Assembly (NCBI RefSeq): GCF_010726085.1
Contig: NZ_AP022560.1
Span: forward strand, 3,410,001 to 3,474,000
Direction: 5' to 3'
DNA from: Mycolicibacterium moriokaense
GTDB lineage: Bacteria > Actinomycetota > Actinomycetes > Mycobacteriales > Mycobacteriaceae
Length of the DNA stretch: 64,000 nucleotides
Shown here piece by piece: positions 41,270 to 48,604 of this stretch. The notes below the pieces were generated by a model. It ran no database searches and had not been told where the DNA came from. It saw only the letters and a program-made list of their open reading frames with translations. A program made the position numbers and the translations under genes. Every line of letters starts with the position of its first letter. Positions within the stretch are counted from its first letter, which is position 1.

Positions 41270-41935
41270 CTAAGCCGCGACCTCAGCGTGCAGGTTTTTC
41301 GCGGTCGGTGAGTTTTCGACGGCCGCCGGGTCGGGGTACGTCCCCAGCACCCGGTCTGCGGTACCCGAGCTGGTGACCGTGAACCAGTAGTGCTCGTTCT
41401 TGTAGTGGTGGTTGCGGTGATTACGCCAGATCGCCCGATAGAGACCGGTTTTCGGCTTGTAATCGGTGTGGATCAGGTAGTGGATCCACTCGTAGCCGAG
41501 GCCCGCCAGCACGATGCAGACCAGGTAGGTCAGGCCCATGCCGAGCCGTGGGAAGGCCAGCAGTGCGACTGCGATGGTCAACGGAAGCACCCATGTCACA
41601 AGGGATTTCCACGGTATGAAGATCAGCGAAACGTTGCGCGGATCGGCATGGTGGGCTCGATGCTCCCTCGAGAGCAACGGGTCAACCGTGACGGGGCCGA
41701 CCCGCTTCGGGCGCCAGTGCAGGATGAACACGTGGATCATCCACTCGAAGAACGGAAACAGCGCAACCATCACCAGCGGTACCAGTGCGTCGGTGAGCTG
41801 CCAGTCGCCGACGACGATGCGCGCGACGCATGCGGCGACGAGAACGGCGCCAATCATCCAGGGGGACGGGTGTTTAGCGAATTCGCGGGCAGCGTCCGCC
41901 AGGGTGAGCTTCTTGCGTGATGCGGGGCCGGTCAT
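41270..41935 (-). CDS. Fatty-acid-hydroxylase-superfamily membrane protein
   Basis: The 221-residue protein has four membrane segments and the di-iron His clusters of the sterol desaturase/FA hydroxylase family: [29 protein letters not shown] and [13 protein letters not shown]. Such enzymes hydroxylate or desaturate lipids using O2. The start ATG 41935 overlaps the stop of the FadR-type regulator gene (ATGA), so both are made from one transcript under the FadR-like operator. Confidence 0.88.
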   Translation of the reverse strand: MTGPASRKKLTLADAAREFAKHPSPWMIGAVLVAACVARIVVGDWQLTDALVPLVMVALFPFFEWMIHVFILHWRPKRVGPVTVDPLLSREHRAHHADPRNVSLIFIPWKSLVTWVLPLTIAVALLAFPRLGMGLTYLVCIVLAGLGYEWIHYLIHTDYKPKTGLYRAIWRNHRNHHYKNEHYWFTVTSSGTADRVLGTYPDPAAVENSPTAKNLHAEVAA

Positions 41936-42654
41936 GACTGGTCCTTCAGATCGTCGAGGGCGCTGAGGAGCGCTGTGGTCGCGGGTTCGAGCAGATCGTG
42001 GGCCGCTTGCCTGGCGCGCGCGGGATCTCCGTCGGCGATCGCGTCGGCGAGTTCGCGATACGCCTGCGGGCGGCCCACCTCGTCGGCCATCACCGCGGCA
42101 AGGGCGGGTAGCGCGGGCTCATAGGTCGCGCGCAGTGTGTTGTACATCAGCCGGAACGCGATGGAGTCCGCGCCGTCGACGACGTGATCCCAGAACGTCA
42201 GGGCGCAGCGTTGCTGTTCGACGGGATCCGTTTCGTCGGCCAGGGCGCTCAGTGCGGCATCGAGAAGTCCGGCCAGTCCGGGGGCGCGGCGCCGGGCCGC
42301 GAGCTCGGCGACCTTCGGACCGTTGTGCAACCGGGTCTCCAGGATGCTGCGCACCACGGAGACGTCGAGTTCGCCTGCGCGGATGAGCAGCCGGGGGAGC
42401 AGGTCAAGACCGGCGTGGCGGCGGAAGTCGCGGACCGTGGTCGCATCGCCCTGCCGAACCTCGACCAGCCCCGCCGCGGTGAGGCGTTTGAGCGCCTCGC
42501 GAACAGCGGGCCGCGATACGCCGAGCACCTCGGCGAGCCTGCGCTCACTGGGCAGCGCTTCGCCGGGCTGCATCTCACCACTGAGTACCTCGGCGACGAT
42601 CTGCTCGAAGACGTCCTCGGGCACCGATCGACGGTTCACCGGTTGAAGGGCCAT
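41932..42654 (-). CDS. FadR-type GntR regulator
   Basis: The 240-residue regulator has the GntR winged helix ([23 protein letters not shown], quoted to [36 protein letters not shown]) and an all-helical FCD ligand domain with His/Asp metal-site candidates in [11 protein letters not shown] and the ETRLHNGP helix. It precedes the fatty-acid-hydroxylase gene in an ATGA overlap. A near-perfect FadR-like palindrome lies 34 nt upstream of its start, so autoregulation is likely, with a fatty-acid-derived signal. Confidence 0.92.
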   Translation of the reverse strand: MALQPVNRRSVPEDVFEQIVAEVLSGEMQPGEALPSERRLAEVLGVSRPAVREALKRLTAAGLVEVRQGDATTVRDFRRHAGLDLLPRLLIRAGELDVSVVRSILETRLHNGPKVAELAARRRAPGLAGLLDAALSALADETDPVEQQRCALTFWDHVVDGADSIAFRLMYNTLRATYEPALPALAAVMADEVGRPQAYRELADAIADGDPARARQAAHDLLEPATTALLSALDDLKDQS

Positions 42655-42687
42655 GCCGCCAGAGTGCCAGGCGACAGGCCAGAGGTC

Positions 42688-42704
42688 AAGTGGTCAGACC
42701 AGTT
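42688..42704. promoter_or_regulatory. FadR-type operator
   Basis: AAGTGGTCAGACCAGTT holds the perfect core TGGTCAGACCA (42691-42701) and matches 15 of 17 bases of E. coli FadR operators of the AACTGGTCGGACCAGTT type. It lies upstream of the FadR-type gene. Confidence 0.75.
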
Positions 42705-42706
42705 GT

Positions 42707-43081
42707 CTAACCAGCGGCAAGTCGCGCCTTCATCGCCTCGGCCACCGCGAGGACAGCCTGCATAGGTCGCAGCATCACGGTGAACTCCTCGATGGCGCCG
42801 TTCGCGTCCAGTCGGATGAAGTCGCAGCCCTCCAGCTGTTTCTCGCCGACCCTGGCCTTGAACATCAGCGCATGGTCGCGATCCCCGTCGGCGCCGATCT
42901 CGCGGGTATAGCGGAAGTCTTCGAACACATCGATGACGGCGGCGAGGATCTCGCGCATCGCCTCGCGGCCCTGGTACGGCGTGAATACAACCGGGCTGTT
43001 GAAGACGACGTCCTCGCGAAGCAGGGCGACGGCGGCGTCGAGGTCTCGGGCTTCGATTGCGCTACGGAATGGATGCACCAT
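42707..43081 (-). CDS. SnoaL-like NTF2-fold protein
   Basis: The 124-residue protein matches the short SnoaL family: helix pair FRSAIEARDLDAAVALLRED, strand VVFNSPVVFTPYQGREAMREIL and strands HALMFKARVGEKQLEGCDF and IRLDANGAIEEFTVMLRPM. It could be a small isomerase or hydratase; no substrate can be named. It ends 3 nt beyond the FadR operator and is transcribed in the same direction as the FadR gene, but the operator between suggests a separate promoter for the latter. Confidence 0.8.
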   Translation of the reverse strand: MVHPFRSAIEARDLDAAVALLREDVVFNSPVVFTPYQGREAMREILAAVIDVFEDFRYTREIGADGDRDHALMFKARVGEKQLEGCDFIRLDANGAIEEFTVMLRPMQAVLAVAEAMKARLAAG

Positions 43082-43098
43082 GGGGCGCAGCCTATGGG

Positions 43099-43518
43099 TC
43101 AGCAGCTGGCTTCGATGCGGAAGGTCGCCGTCACTTCCTTACTCGGGTTGTCGGTGAACGAGCCGTCGGCGGACCCGGTGATCGTGAACTTCCCGCCGTC
43201 GCCCGTCACTTCGGCCTCGCCGATGCGCCCCTTCCAGAAGGTGCCGGTGAAGCCCGCGAAGTCCCGGAAATCGACCGATTGCACCGAGACTTCGCCATCG
43301 GTGTTCAGGAACGCGGTCAGAGAGGTCGGCTCGCCGGGCGTCTTGATGTTCCACATCCACCCGGTCTGCGAGCACACCACGGCGTGAGCATCACCGGTGC
43401 TCTTGCCGTCGATGGTCACTTTCGCAGTGGTACCGCCGAGGGCAGGCGGCGGAGTCGAGCAGCCTGCCGCGGCGGCGGCCAGCGCTATGGCTCCCGCAGC
43501 AACGAGTCGATTGTCCAT
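43099..43518 (-). CDS. LpqH/LppE-type 19-kDa-antigen lipoprotein
   Basis: The 139-residue lipoprotein has the lipobox AAAAGC (Cys 20) after a short signal. The mature part (AKVTIDGKSTGDAHAVVCSQ, MWNIKTPGEP, ATFRIEASC) follows the mycobacterial 19-kDa antigen family, with two Cys in VVCSQ and EASC forming the family disulfide. These exported surface lipoproteins are immunodominant in pathogens; their own function is unknown. It is on the minus strand downstream of the MmyB-type regulator with a 42-nt gap. Confidence 0.88.
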   Translation of the reverse strand: MDNRLVAAGAIALAAAAAGCSTPPPALGGTTAKVTIDGKSTGDAHAVVCSQTGWMWNIKTPGEPTSLTAFLNTDGEVSVQSVDFRDFAGFTGTFWKGRIGEAEVTGDGGKFTITGSADGSFTDNPSKEVTATFRIEASC

Positions 43519-43560
43519 GTCGCCAGACTCTATTGGTGTTGACCGCTCGCCACGTGGGTT

Positions 43561-44373
43561 TCACCGCAGCGCCGCGGCCGTCGCCTCGTCTGCGGGAAGA
43601 AACGCCTCGATCGACAGTTCCGCGGCGGTGAGATCAAGCGCGGTGCCGAACGTCGTCACGGTGGAGAGAAACGTCAGCAGTTGGCCCTGCGGGGTGTAGA
43701 GCTCCAACGGGACCGCGACTCCGCCGAGATCGCGGGTCCCGTCGGATCCACCTGGATAGGACTCGATTTCGGCCAACAGTGCCGCCAGCCCATCGGACCC
43801 GCTGACCGCCGCCTCGCGTCGCAGCCGTTCGATGAGATGGTGTCGCCATTGCGCGAGATTGCGTATCCGCGGCGCGAGCCCGTCGGGATGCAACGCGATG
43901 CGAAGCGCATTCGGCCGCTCGAGAAGATTCGGCGCCACGCCCTGCAGCAGCGCACCGGAGCCGGCGTTGGCGTGCACGATCTGCCAACCCCGGTCCACGA
44001 CCACACACGGGTATGGGTTGTACGCGTTGAGGACACGTTCGATGCCGTCGCGCACCGCGGCCATGTCCGGGTCGTCGAGCGACCGTTCGCCGTACACCGG
44101 AGCGAGGCCGGCGGCCATCAACAGTTGATTCTGTTCGCGAAGCGGGACATCGAGCACCTCGGCAAGGCGCAACACCATTGCGCGACTCGGGGTCGATCGG
44201 CCGGTCTCGATGAAGCTGACGTGACGGGCGGAGACGTCGGCTTCGATCGCCAGATCCAGCTGACTCAGCCGGCGTCGTTGCCGCCATTCACGCATCAGCG
44301 AGCCGAACGGCGGGGACTGCACTTGCGCGGTGGTCACGGGCTCAGTGTCGCGCACCTCTTTGATTGCGGCCAT
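43561..44373 (-). CDS. XRE regulator with MmyB-like ligand domain
   Basis: The 270-residue protein has an N-terminal helix-turn-helix of the XRE/Cro type (LMREWRQRRRLSQLDLAIEADV, quoted to RRRLSQLDLA; SARHVSFIETGRSTPSR) and a C-terminal MmyB-type PAS-like domain (NPYPCVVVDRGWQIVHANAG, YPGGSDGTRDLGGVAVPLEL, TFLSTVTTFGTALD). In Streptomyces such domains bind fatty acyl ligands. The start codon ATG 44373 lies under a 17-bp palindrome that likely blocks its own transcription and that of the divergent membrane gene. Confidence 0.9.
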   Translation of the reverse strand: MAAIKEVRDTEPVTTAQVQSPPFGSLMREWRQRRRLSQLDLAIEADVSARHVSFIETGRSTPSRAMVLRLAEVLDVPLREQNQLLMAAGLAPVYGERSLDDPDMAAVRDGIERVLNAYNPYPCVVVDRGWQIVHANAGSGALLQGVAPNLLERPNALRIALHPDGLAPRIRNLAQWRHHLIERLRREAAVSGSDGLAALLAEIESYPGGSDGTRDLGGVAVPLELYTPQGQLLTFLSTVTTFGTALDLTAAELSIEAFLPADEATAAALR

Positions 44374-44388
44374 TACCTATCAGGTAAT
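44372..44388. promoter_or_regulatory. MmyB-type regulator operator
   Basis: ATTACCTATCAGGTAAT, a palindrome with 7-bp arms and a 3-nt centre, overlaps the regulator start. A further half-site TTACCTGA (44398-44405) follows. Both divergent genes would be controlled. Confidence 0.7.
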
Positions 44389-44450
44389 TGCGCCGCTTAC
44401 CTGAGCCGAGGACGGTGGAGAGTGTCAGTCGAGGAGGAGAGGAGGCGACC

Positions 44451-44750
44451 ATGCGGACCGCACCATCCGTCGACCGCCCGATTCCGCGGTGGCTGCACTT
44501 CGTGCTGATCTCCGACCGCGCCGGTTCGTCGTGGTACGTCGGCCTTGGATTCTTCTTCGCTCCGCTGCTGGTGCTGATCTCGCCGTGGCCGACGGTCACC
44601 GCGATCGCGTGGGTCGTCATCGCGCTCGCGGGCCTATGGTTGGGGCTGCTCGGCATCGCTATGGCGACCGGGCTGGCCATGGCGATGCGGTCGAACGTCG
44701 AGATCCCCGAGGAGTATTGGCGCTCGCTGGTGGATTATCCGGTCAGATAG
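44451..44750 (+). CDS. Small two-helix membrane protein divergent from MmyB-type regulator
   Basis: The 99-residue protein has two membrane helices (about 33-52 and 56-77, FFFAPLLVLISPW and AIAWVVIALAGLWLGLLG) and a short tail with EIPEEYWRSLVDYPVR. GAGGAGG-rich sequence (44431-44444) just upstream gives a strong ribosome binding site. The shared operator implies it is the regulator's target. I do not recognise the family. Its stop overlaps the convergent CYP125 gene by 8 nt. Confidence 0.75.
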   Translation: MRTAPSVDRPIPRWLHFVLISDRAGSSWYVGLGFFFAPLLVLISPWPTVTAIAWVVIALAGLWLGLLGIAMATGLAMAMRSNVEIPEEYWRSLVDYPVR

Positions 44751-45987
44751 CGTCCACGCCGGTGTAGTCGACCTGCCAGTGCTTGATTCCGTTGAGCCAG
44801 CCCGACCGCAACCGTTCGGGCTTTGAGATCGGTTTGAGGTTGGGCATCTCGTCCGCGATCGCGTTGAAGATCAGGTCGATCGTCATCCTCGCGAGGTTGG
44901 CCCCGATGCAGTAGTGGGCTCCCGTACCGCCAAAGCCGACGTGCGGGTTGGGATCTCGCAAGATGTTGAACGTGTACGGGTCGTCGAACACGTCCTCGTC
45001 GAAGTTGGCCGACCGGTAGAAGATGACCACCCGGTCACCCTTCTTGATCTTGACGCCGCTGAGTTCGGTGTCCTCCAGCGCGGTGCGCTGGAAGGAGGTG
45101 ACGGGCGTGGCCCAGCGGACGATCTCGTCGGCCGCCGTCGCGGGCCGCTTGCGCTTGAAAAGCTCCCACTGGTCAGGGAATTCGGTGAACGCCATCATCC
45201 CCTGGGTGATCGAGTTGCGGGTCGTCTCATTGCCCGCCACCGCCAGCAGGATCACGAAGAAGCCGAACTCGTCGTCGGTGAGCTTGTGACCCTCGACGTC
45301 GGCCTGGACGAGTTTGGTGACCAGATCCTCGCCGGGATTCTTGCTGCGCTCGGCCGCCATCTGCATGCCGTACATGGTCAGCTCGGCGGCGGCCGCCGTC
45401 GGATCGTTTCTGGCGTACTCGGGGTCCTGGTCGCCGACCATCTCATTCGACCAGTCGAACAGCTTCTTGCGGTCCTCTTGAGGGACCCCCATCAGACCGG
45501 CGATCGCCTGCAGCGGCAGCTCACATGACACCTGCTCGACGAAGTCGCCTGAGCCTTCGGCGGTGGCCCGCTTGACGATGTCCTGCGCCCGGACGCGGAG
45601 CTCTTCGCGCAGCGACTCGATCGCCCGCGGCGTGAACGCGCGCGAGATGATCTTGCGCAGGTGGGTGTGATGCGGTGCGTCCTGGTTGAGCAGCACCACC
45701 TTGCCCGCCTCCAGCGAGGCTGGATCGGCGTCGTCGCGATACCGCGGCAGCGCGGTCTTCAGGTTGCTGGAGAATACGTCGCTGCGCCGCGACACCTCCT
45801 TGACGTCTTTGTGCTTGGTCACCACCCAGTAGCCGGTGTCACCGAACGCGAGATTGCCCTTGTCCTGGCGCTGCCACCAGATCGGAGCCACCTTCCGCAT
45901 ATGGGCGAGTTCCTCGATCGGCAACCGCTCGGCGTAGATGTCGGGGTCGGTGAAGTCGAATCCGGGCGGAAGGTTCGGAGTTGGCAT
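44743..45987 (-). CDS. cyp125: Cytochrome P450 CYP125 family (cholesterol C26/C27 hydroxylase-like)
   Basis: The 414-residue P450 tracks M. tuberculosis CYP125 through LPPGFDFTDPDIYAERLP, VSCELPLQAIAGLMGVPQED, LAVAGNETTRNSITQGMMAF, EEIVRWATPVTSFQRTAL-type K-helix (ADEIVRWATPVTSFQRTAL) and the heme loop GFGGTGAHYCIGANLARM; the C-terminus SGWLNGIKHWQVDYTG is also shared. CYP125 oxidises the terminal carbon of the sterol side chain, the entry step of cholesterol breakdown. A KstR-like half-perfect box lies 94 nt upstream. The N-terminus is shorter than that of the M. tuberculosis enzyme. Confidence 0.95.
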   Translation of the reverse strand: MPTPNLPPGFDFTDPDIYAERLPIEELAHMRKVAPIWWQRQDKGNLAFGDTGYWVVTKHKDVKEVSRRSDVFSSNLKTALPRYRDDADPASLEAGKVVLLNQDAPHHTHLRKIISRAFTPRAIESLREELRVRAQDIVKRATAEGSGDFVEQVSCELPLQAIAGLMGVPQEDRKKLFDWSNEMVGDQDPEYARNDPTAAAAELTMYGMQMAAERSKNPGEDLVTKLVQADVEGHKLTDDEFGFFVILLAVAGNETTRNSITQGMMAFTEFPDQWELFKRKRPATAADEIVRWATPVTSFQRTALEDTELSGVKIKKGDRVVIFYRSANFDEDVFDDPYTFNILRDPNPHVGFGGTGAHYCIGANLARMTIDLIFNAIADEMPNLKPISKPERLRSGWLNGIKHWQVDYTGVDAI

Positions 45988-46080
45988 CGATGCACTCCTC
46001 GCATGACGTTGTCTAGTGCCGGTATCCCATTGCTACACCACAGATGGGGCCCGCTGCGGCCTGTTACGGAAACTCCGAAG

Positions 46081-46094
46081 TAGAACGTGTTCCC
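46081..46094. promoter_or_regulatory. KstR-type operator (one mismatch) upstream of cyp125
   Basis: TAGAACGTGTTCCC fits TNNAACNNGTTNNA except for the last base. The 13 identical leading bases are shared with the site at 7432. cyp125 is a known KstR target in M. tuberculosis. Confidence 0.55.
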
Positions 46095-46209
46095 GCCGCC
46101 CGAATTGTTTCCTCCGGTTGTTGCCATGCGAAACAGGTGTAACAATTTTGACCGTCAAACGACGCACTCTGTAGGTCGGATCCGGGTCAACACGGGAAAG
46201 GGGGCTTGG

Positions 46210-46899
46210 GTGGGAATCGAGATCGAGGGGCGAGCGACGACGATGGCTATCGCCGGCCTGGGATCACTCGCCGCACTGCTGGCCGGAGCCGGGTTCGCAC
46301 AGGCTGATCCGGGCGTTCCCGTACCTCCTCCGCCGCCTCCCGCGATATTCGCTCCGCAGGCCGCTGCGCCCGCACCCGCCGCGCCGCCCGCACCCGTTGC
46401 CTCGGTCGCACAGGTCAACCCGGGTCCAGCGCCTGCCGCCCCGGCGCCCGCAGCATCCTTGGCCGCGCCGGCTCCCGCCGGACCCGGCGCTCCGGCTCCC
46501 GCCGTCACCGATCCGCTCGCGCCGCCGCCGGCAGTCCCTGCGGCCGCCGACCCCGCGCCGCCCGCGGAGGTCCCGCACCTGGTGAGCCCGGAGAATCTGC
46601 CGCCGGGGACCAGCTTGTCTCCGACCACCAGGCAAACAGGTGGGTCGTACCTGCGCGAGCTCTGGCACGCCGTTCAGACGCAGGAAGTAAGCGGCAAGGA
46701 CGCCCTGCTTCTGTTGACGCAGCGGCCCCTGAGCTCGAACACCCCTCCGCCCGGACTCTCCATGAATCCGGTGCAACAGACGCCCCCGGCAGCACCGGCA
46801 CCCGGTGAACCGCTTCCGCCGGCGTCCGCGCCTGCACCAGCCCCTGTGGCTGATCCTGCTGTGGTGCCCGCGCCTACGCCCCCGCCGCCCGCCGGCTAG
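46210..46899 (+). CDS. Secreted Ala/Pro-rich protein
   Basis: The 229-residue product has a signal peptide (AGLGSLAALLAGAGFAQAD, cleaved near residue 34), then long Pro/Ala repeats, a short ordered island (about 120-175: PHLVSPENLPPGTSLSPTTR, LRELWHAVQTQEVSGKDALLL) and another Pro-rich tail. GGAAAGGGGG (46194-46203) sets GTG 46210; the frame is open to 46087. Proteins like this are cell-wall-spanning or secreted in mycobacteria. The island is conserved in appearance and may be the functional part. Unknown function. Confidence 0.75.
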   Translation: MGIEIEGRATTMAIAGLGSLAALLAGAGFAQADPGVPVPPPPPPAIFAPQAAAPAPAAPPAPVASVAQVNPGPAPAAPAPAASLAAPAPAGPGAPAPAVTDPLAPPPAVPAAADPAPPAEVPHLVSPENLPPGTSLSPTTRQTGGSYLRELWHAVQTQEVSGKDALLLLTQRPLSSNTPPPGLSMNPVQQTPPAAPAPGEPLPPASAPAPAPVADPAVVPAPTPPPPAG

Positions 46900-47368
46900 C
46901 CATCTCGAGAATCGACCGCACCGTTCGCACGTGTGCGGCCTCGATGGATGACCACAGCTTCCTGGCGATTGCGTTGTCGTGACGAACCAAGGTGGCGAAC
47001 AACAGTCCGTTCGCTTGACGACGGAGTAGCAGCTCACCTGGCATGCCTATGCGCGAGTCGGCGCCGAGTAGCACGAAATCGTTGTCGGCAGCGCGTATCT
47101 GCCACCCGAGCACGGATCGGCCGGCACCGGGCAGGCTGACTTTCAGCCCGATCGCCGACCAAGCCGACAGCAGACGCAGGCGAACGCTAGCCGGTGCGTC
47201 TTCGAGGATGACCCGCATCCACTCTTCGGCGCGACGGCGCTCCGGTGCGTCGACGTCGACGATGAACGCATCTGCGTAATCGACGCGTCCAAGTCTGCTC
47301 GCCGACCTGGAGAGGGCATCCGGGGTGACTTGGCGGACTCGGGCTTCATCAGCCTGGGTGTTTATCAT
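46874..47368 (-). CDS. Conserved hypothetical protein next to DUF2867 gene
   Basis: The 164-residue soluble protein starts MINTQADEARVRQVTPDALS; core strands are VDYADAFIVDVDAPERR, LGWQIRAADNDFVLLGADSR and LLFATLVRHDNAIARKLWSS. The pattern suggests a START/SRPBCC-like or DUF2867-related lipid-binding fold, not certain. GAAGGAAGG upstream of ATG 47368 is a good ribosome binding site. It lies 18 nt after the DUF2867 gene in the same direction, so one operon under the TetR operator. The 3' end overlaps the Pro-rich gene by 26 nt. Confidence 0.7.
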   Translation of the reverse strand: MINTQADEARVRQVTPDALSRSASRLGRVDYADAFIVDVDAPERRRAEEWMRVILEDAPASVRLRLLSAWSAIGLKVSLPGAGRSVLGWQIRAADNDFVLLGADSRIGMPGELLLRRQANGLLFATLVRHDNAIARKLWSSIEAAHVRTVRSILEMASRRAAGA

Positions 47369-47386
47369 CGTTACCTTCCTTCGGTT

Positions 47387-47992
47387 TTACTTTGCGGCAC
47401 TGGGACGTTCGCGCCAGAGCTTGTCGATGTCGCGCATCATCAGCGGGTAGACGATCAGGTGGCGAGACGGGGCTATCGCGGTCAGATACGCCATGCCGAA
47501 CGCGCCGTTGGGCCGCACGAGAACGGCCATCTGGCCTCGAAATCCTTCCGAGCTTCCCGGGTCGGGCACCCAGCCGACGTGCAGCACGCCGTGCACCGTC
47601 TGGTTGGCGATCTCCATCGCCAGCTCAGAGTCGGTCAAGTACAGGGGTTTGAAGGGGGACCGGTCGGACACGAAATCCGTTGGCGTGTCGCGAAGGTCGG
47701 CGGGCAGCCGGTCACGCAGCGTCTCGACCCGCACCCCGAGGCCGCTCTCCGGCCGATCGAGGCGCAACACCCGACCGATGGTCCACCGGATGGCGAACAA
47801 TGCCCGCACGATGGACGAGGTTCGGTCCGGATCGAATGTCGTCCACAGGTCGACCAGCTGACCGAAGCCGTCCGCACCGCCCGGGGTGGGCAGCGCCCAC
47901 ACGTCGAGCACTCGAAAGTCCTTGGCGATCTCGTGGATTCGCCATGGCCGGACGGTGTGCTCGCGTTCGGCGAGTGGTGTCGAACCAAACAT
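47387..47992 (-). CDS. DUF2867-family protein
   Basis: The 201-residue protein has RPWRIHEIAKDFRVLDVWALPT, quoted as WRIHEIAKDF and VLDVWALPTPGGADGF, and later MEIANQTVHGVLHVGWVPDP and AYLTAIAPSRHLIVYPLMMRDI, a DUF2867 pattern. Its start codon ATG 47992 is part of the perfect 16-bp palindrome at 47990-48005, implying a leaderless or tightly repressed start; a GTG further in (before RPWRIHE) is an alternative. It is controlled together with the downstream hypothetical. Function unknown. Confidence 0.75.
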   Translation of the reverse strand: MFGSTPLAEREHTVRPWRIHEIAKDFRVLDVWALPTPGGADGFGQLVDLWTTFDPDRTSSIVRALFAIRWTIGRVLRLDRPESGLGVRVETLRDRLPADLRDTPTDFVSDRSPFKPLYLTDSELAMEIANQTVHGVLHVGWVPDPGSSEGFRGQMAVLVRPNGAFGMAYLTAIAPSRHLIVYPLMMRDIDKLWRERPSAAK

Positions 47993-48005
47993 ACAGTACT
48001 GTATG
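47990..48005. promoter_or_regulatory. TetR-type operator palindrome
   Basis: CATACAGTACTGTATG is a perfect 16-bp palindrome in the 59-nt gap between the divergent DUF2867 and TetR genes. It includes the ATG of the DUF2867 gene. Confidence 0.8.
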
Positions 48006-48051
48006 CTTGACGGAACGTCGCCGTCAACCCCTCGTCACGAAGTGGAGAGCC

Positions 48052-48600
48052 ATGGTCGCCAAGACCCGCACGCCCAGGAGTGCATGGATCGACGCCGGCC
48101 TCGAGGCGCTGGCGGCCGGTGGGCCGGATGCAGTGCGCGTCGATCTGCTCGCGAAGTCGCTCGACGTCACCCGAGGCAGCTTCTACCACCACTTCGCCAG
48201 CCGGTCGGCTCTTCTCGACGCAATCCTGGAAACGTGGGAACACCGCAGCACCGACGAGGTACTCGAGCGAGTTGAATCCGAGGGCGGCGACGCCAGGGAC
48301 AAGGTGCGCAAGGCGGGCATGCTGACCTTCTCCAGGGAGCTACTGCCGATCGATCTCGCCGTGCGCGACTGGGCGCGCCGCGACAAGTCGGTCGCGCGTC
48401 GACTGCGCCGCGTCGACAACCGGCGCATGGATTACCTGCGCAAGCTCATCGGCACGTTCAATGACGATCCCGACGACGTCGAGGCGCGCAGCATGCTGGC
48501 GTTCTCGCTGGCCATCGGCAGTCACTTCATCGCCGCCGAGCATCCGGGGAGCAGCAGGCCACGGGTGCTGCAACGCGCGACCCAGCACCTGCTGTCATAG
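48052..48600 (+). CDS. TetR-family regulator
   Basis: The 182-residue regulator has the HTH block AWIDAGLEALAAGGPDAVRVDLLAKSL, quoted as VDLLAKSLDVTRGSFYHHFASR, then an alpha-helical domain (RDWARRDKSVARRLRRVDN). GTGGAGAG precedes the ATG at 48052. It is divergent from the DUF2867 pair and surely binds the palindrome between them. Its 3' end is 4 nt from the convergent molybdopterin oxidoreductase. Confidence 0.9.
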   Translation: MVAKTRTPRSAWIDAGLEALAAGGPDAVRVDLLAKSLDVTRGSFYHHFASRSALLDAILETWEHRSTDEVLERVESEGGDARDKVRKAGMLTFSRELLPIDLAVRDWARRDKSVARRLRRVDNRRMDYLRKLIGTFNDDPDDVEARSMLAFSLAIGSHFIAAEHPGSSRPRVLQRATQHLLS

Positions 48601-48604
48601 CTGT

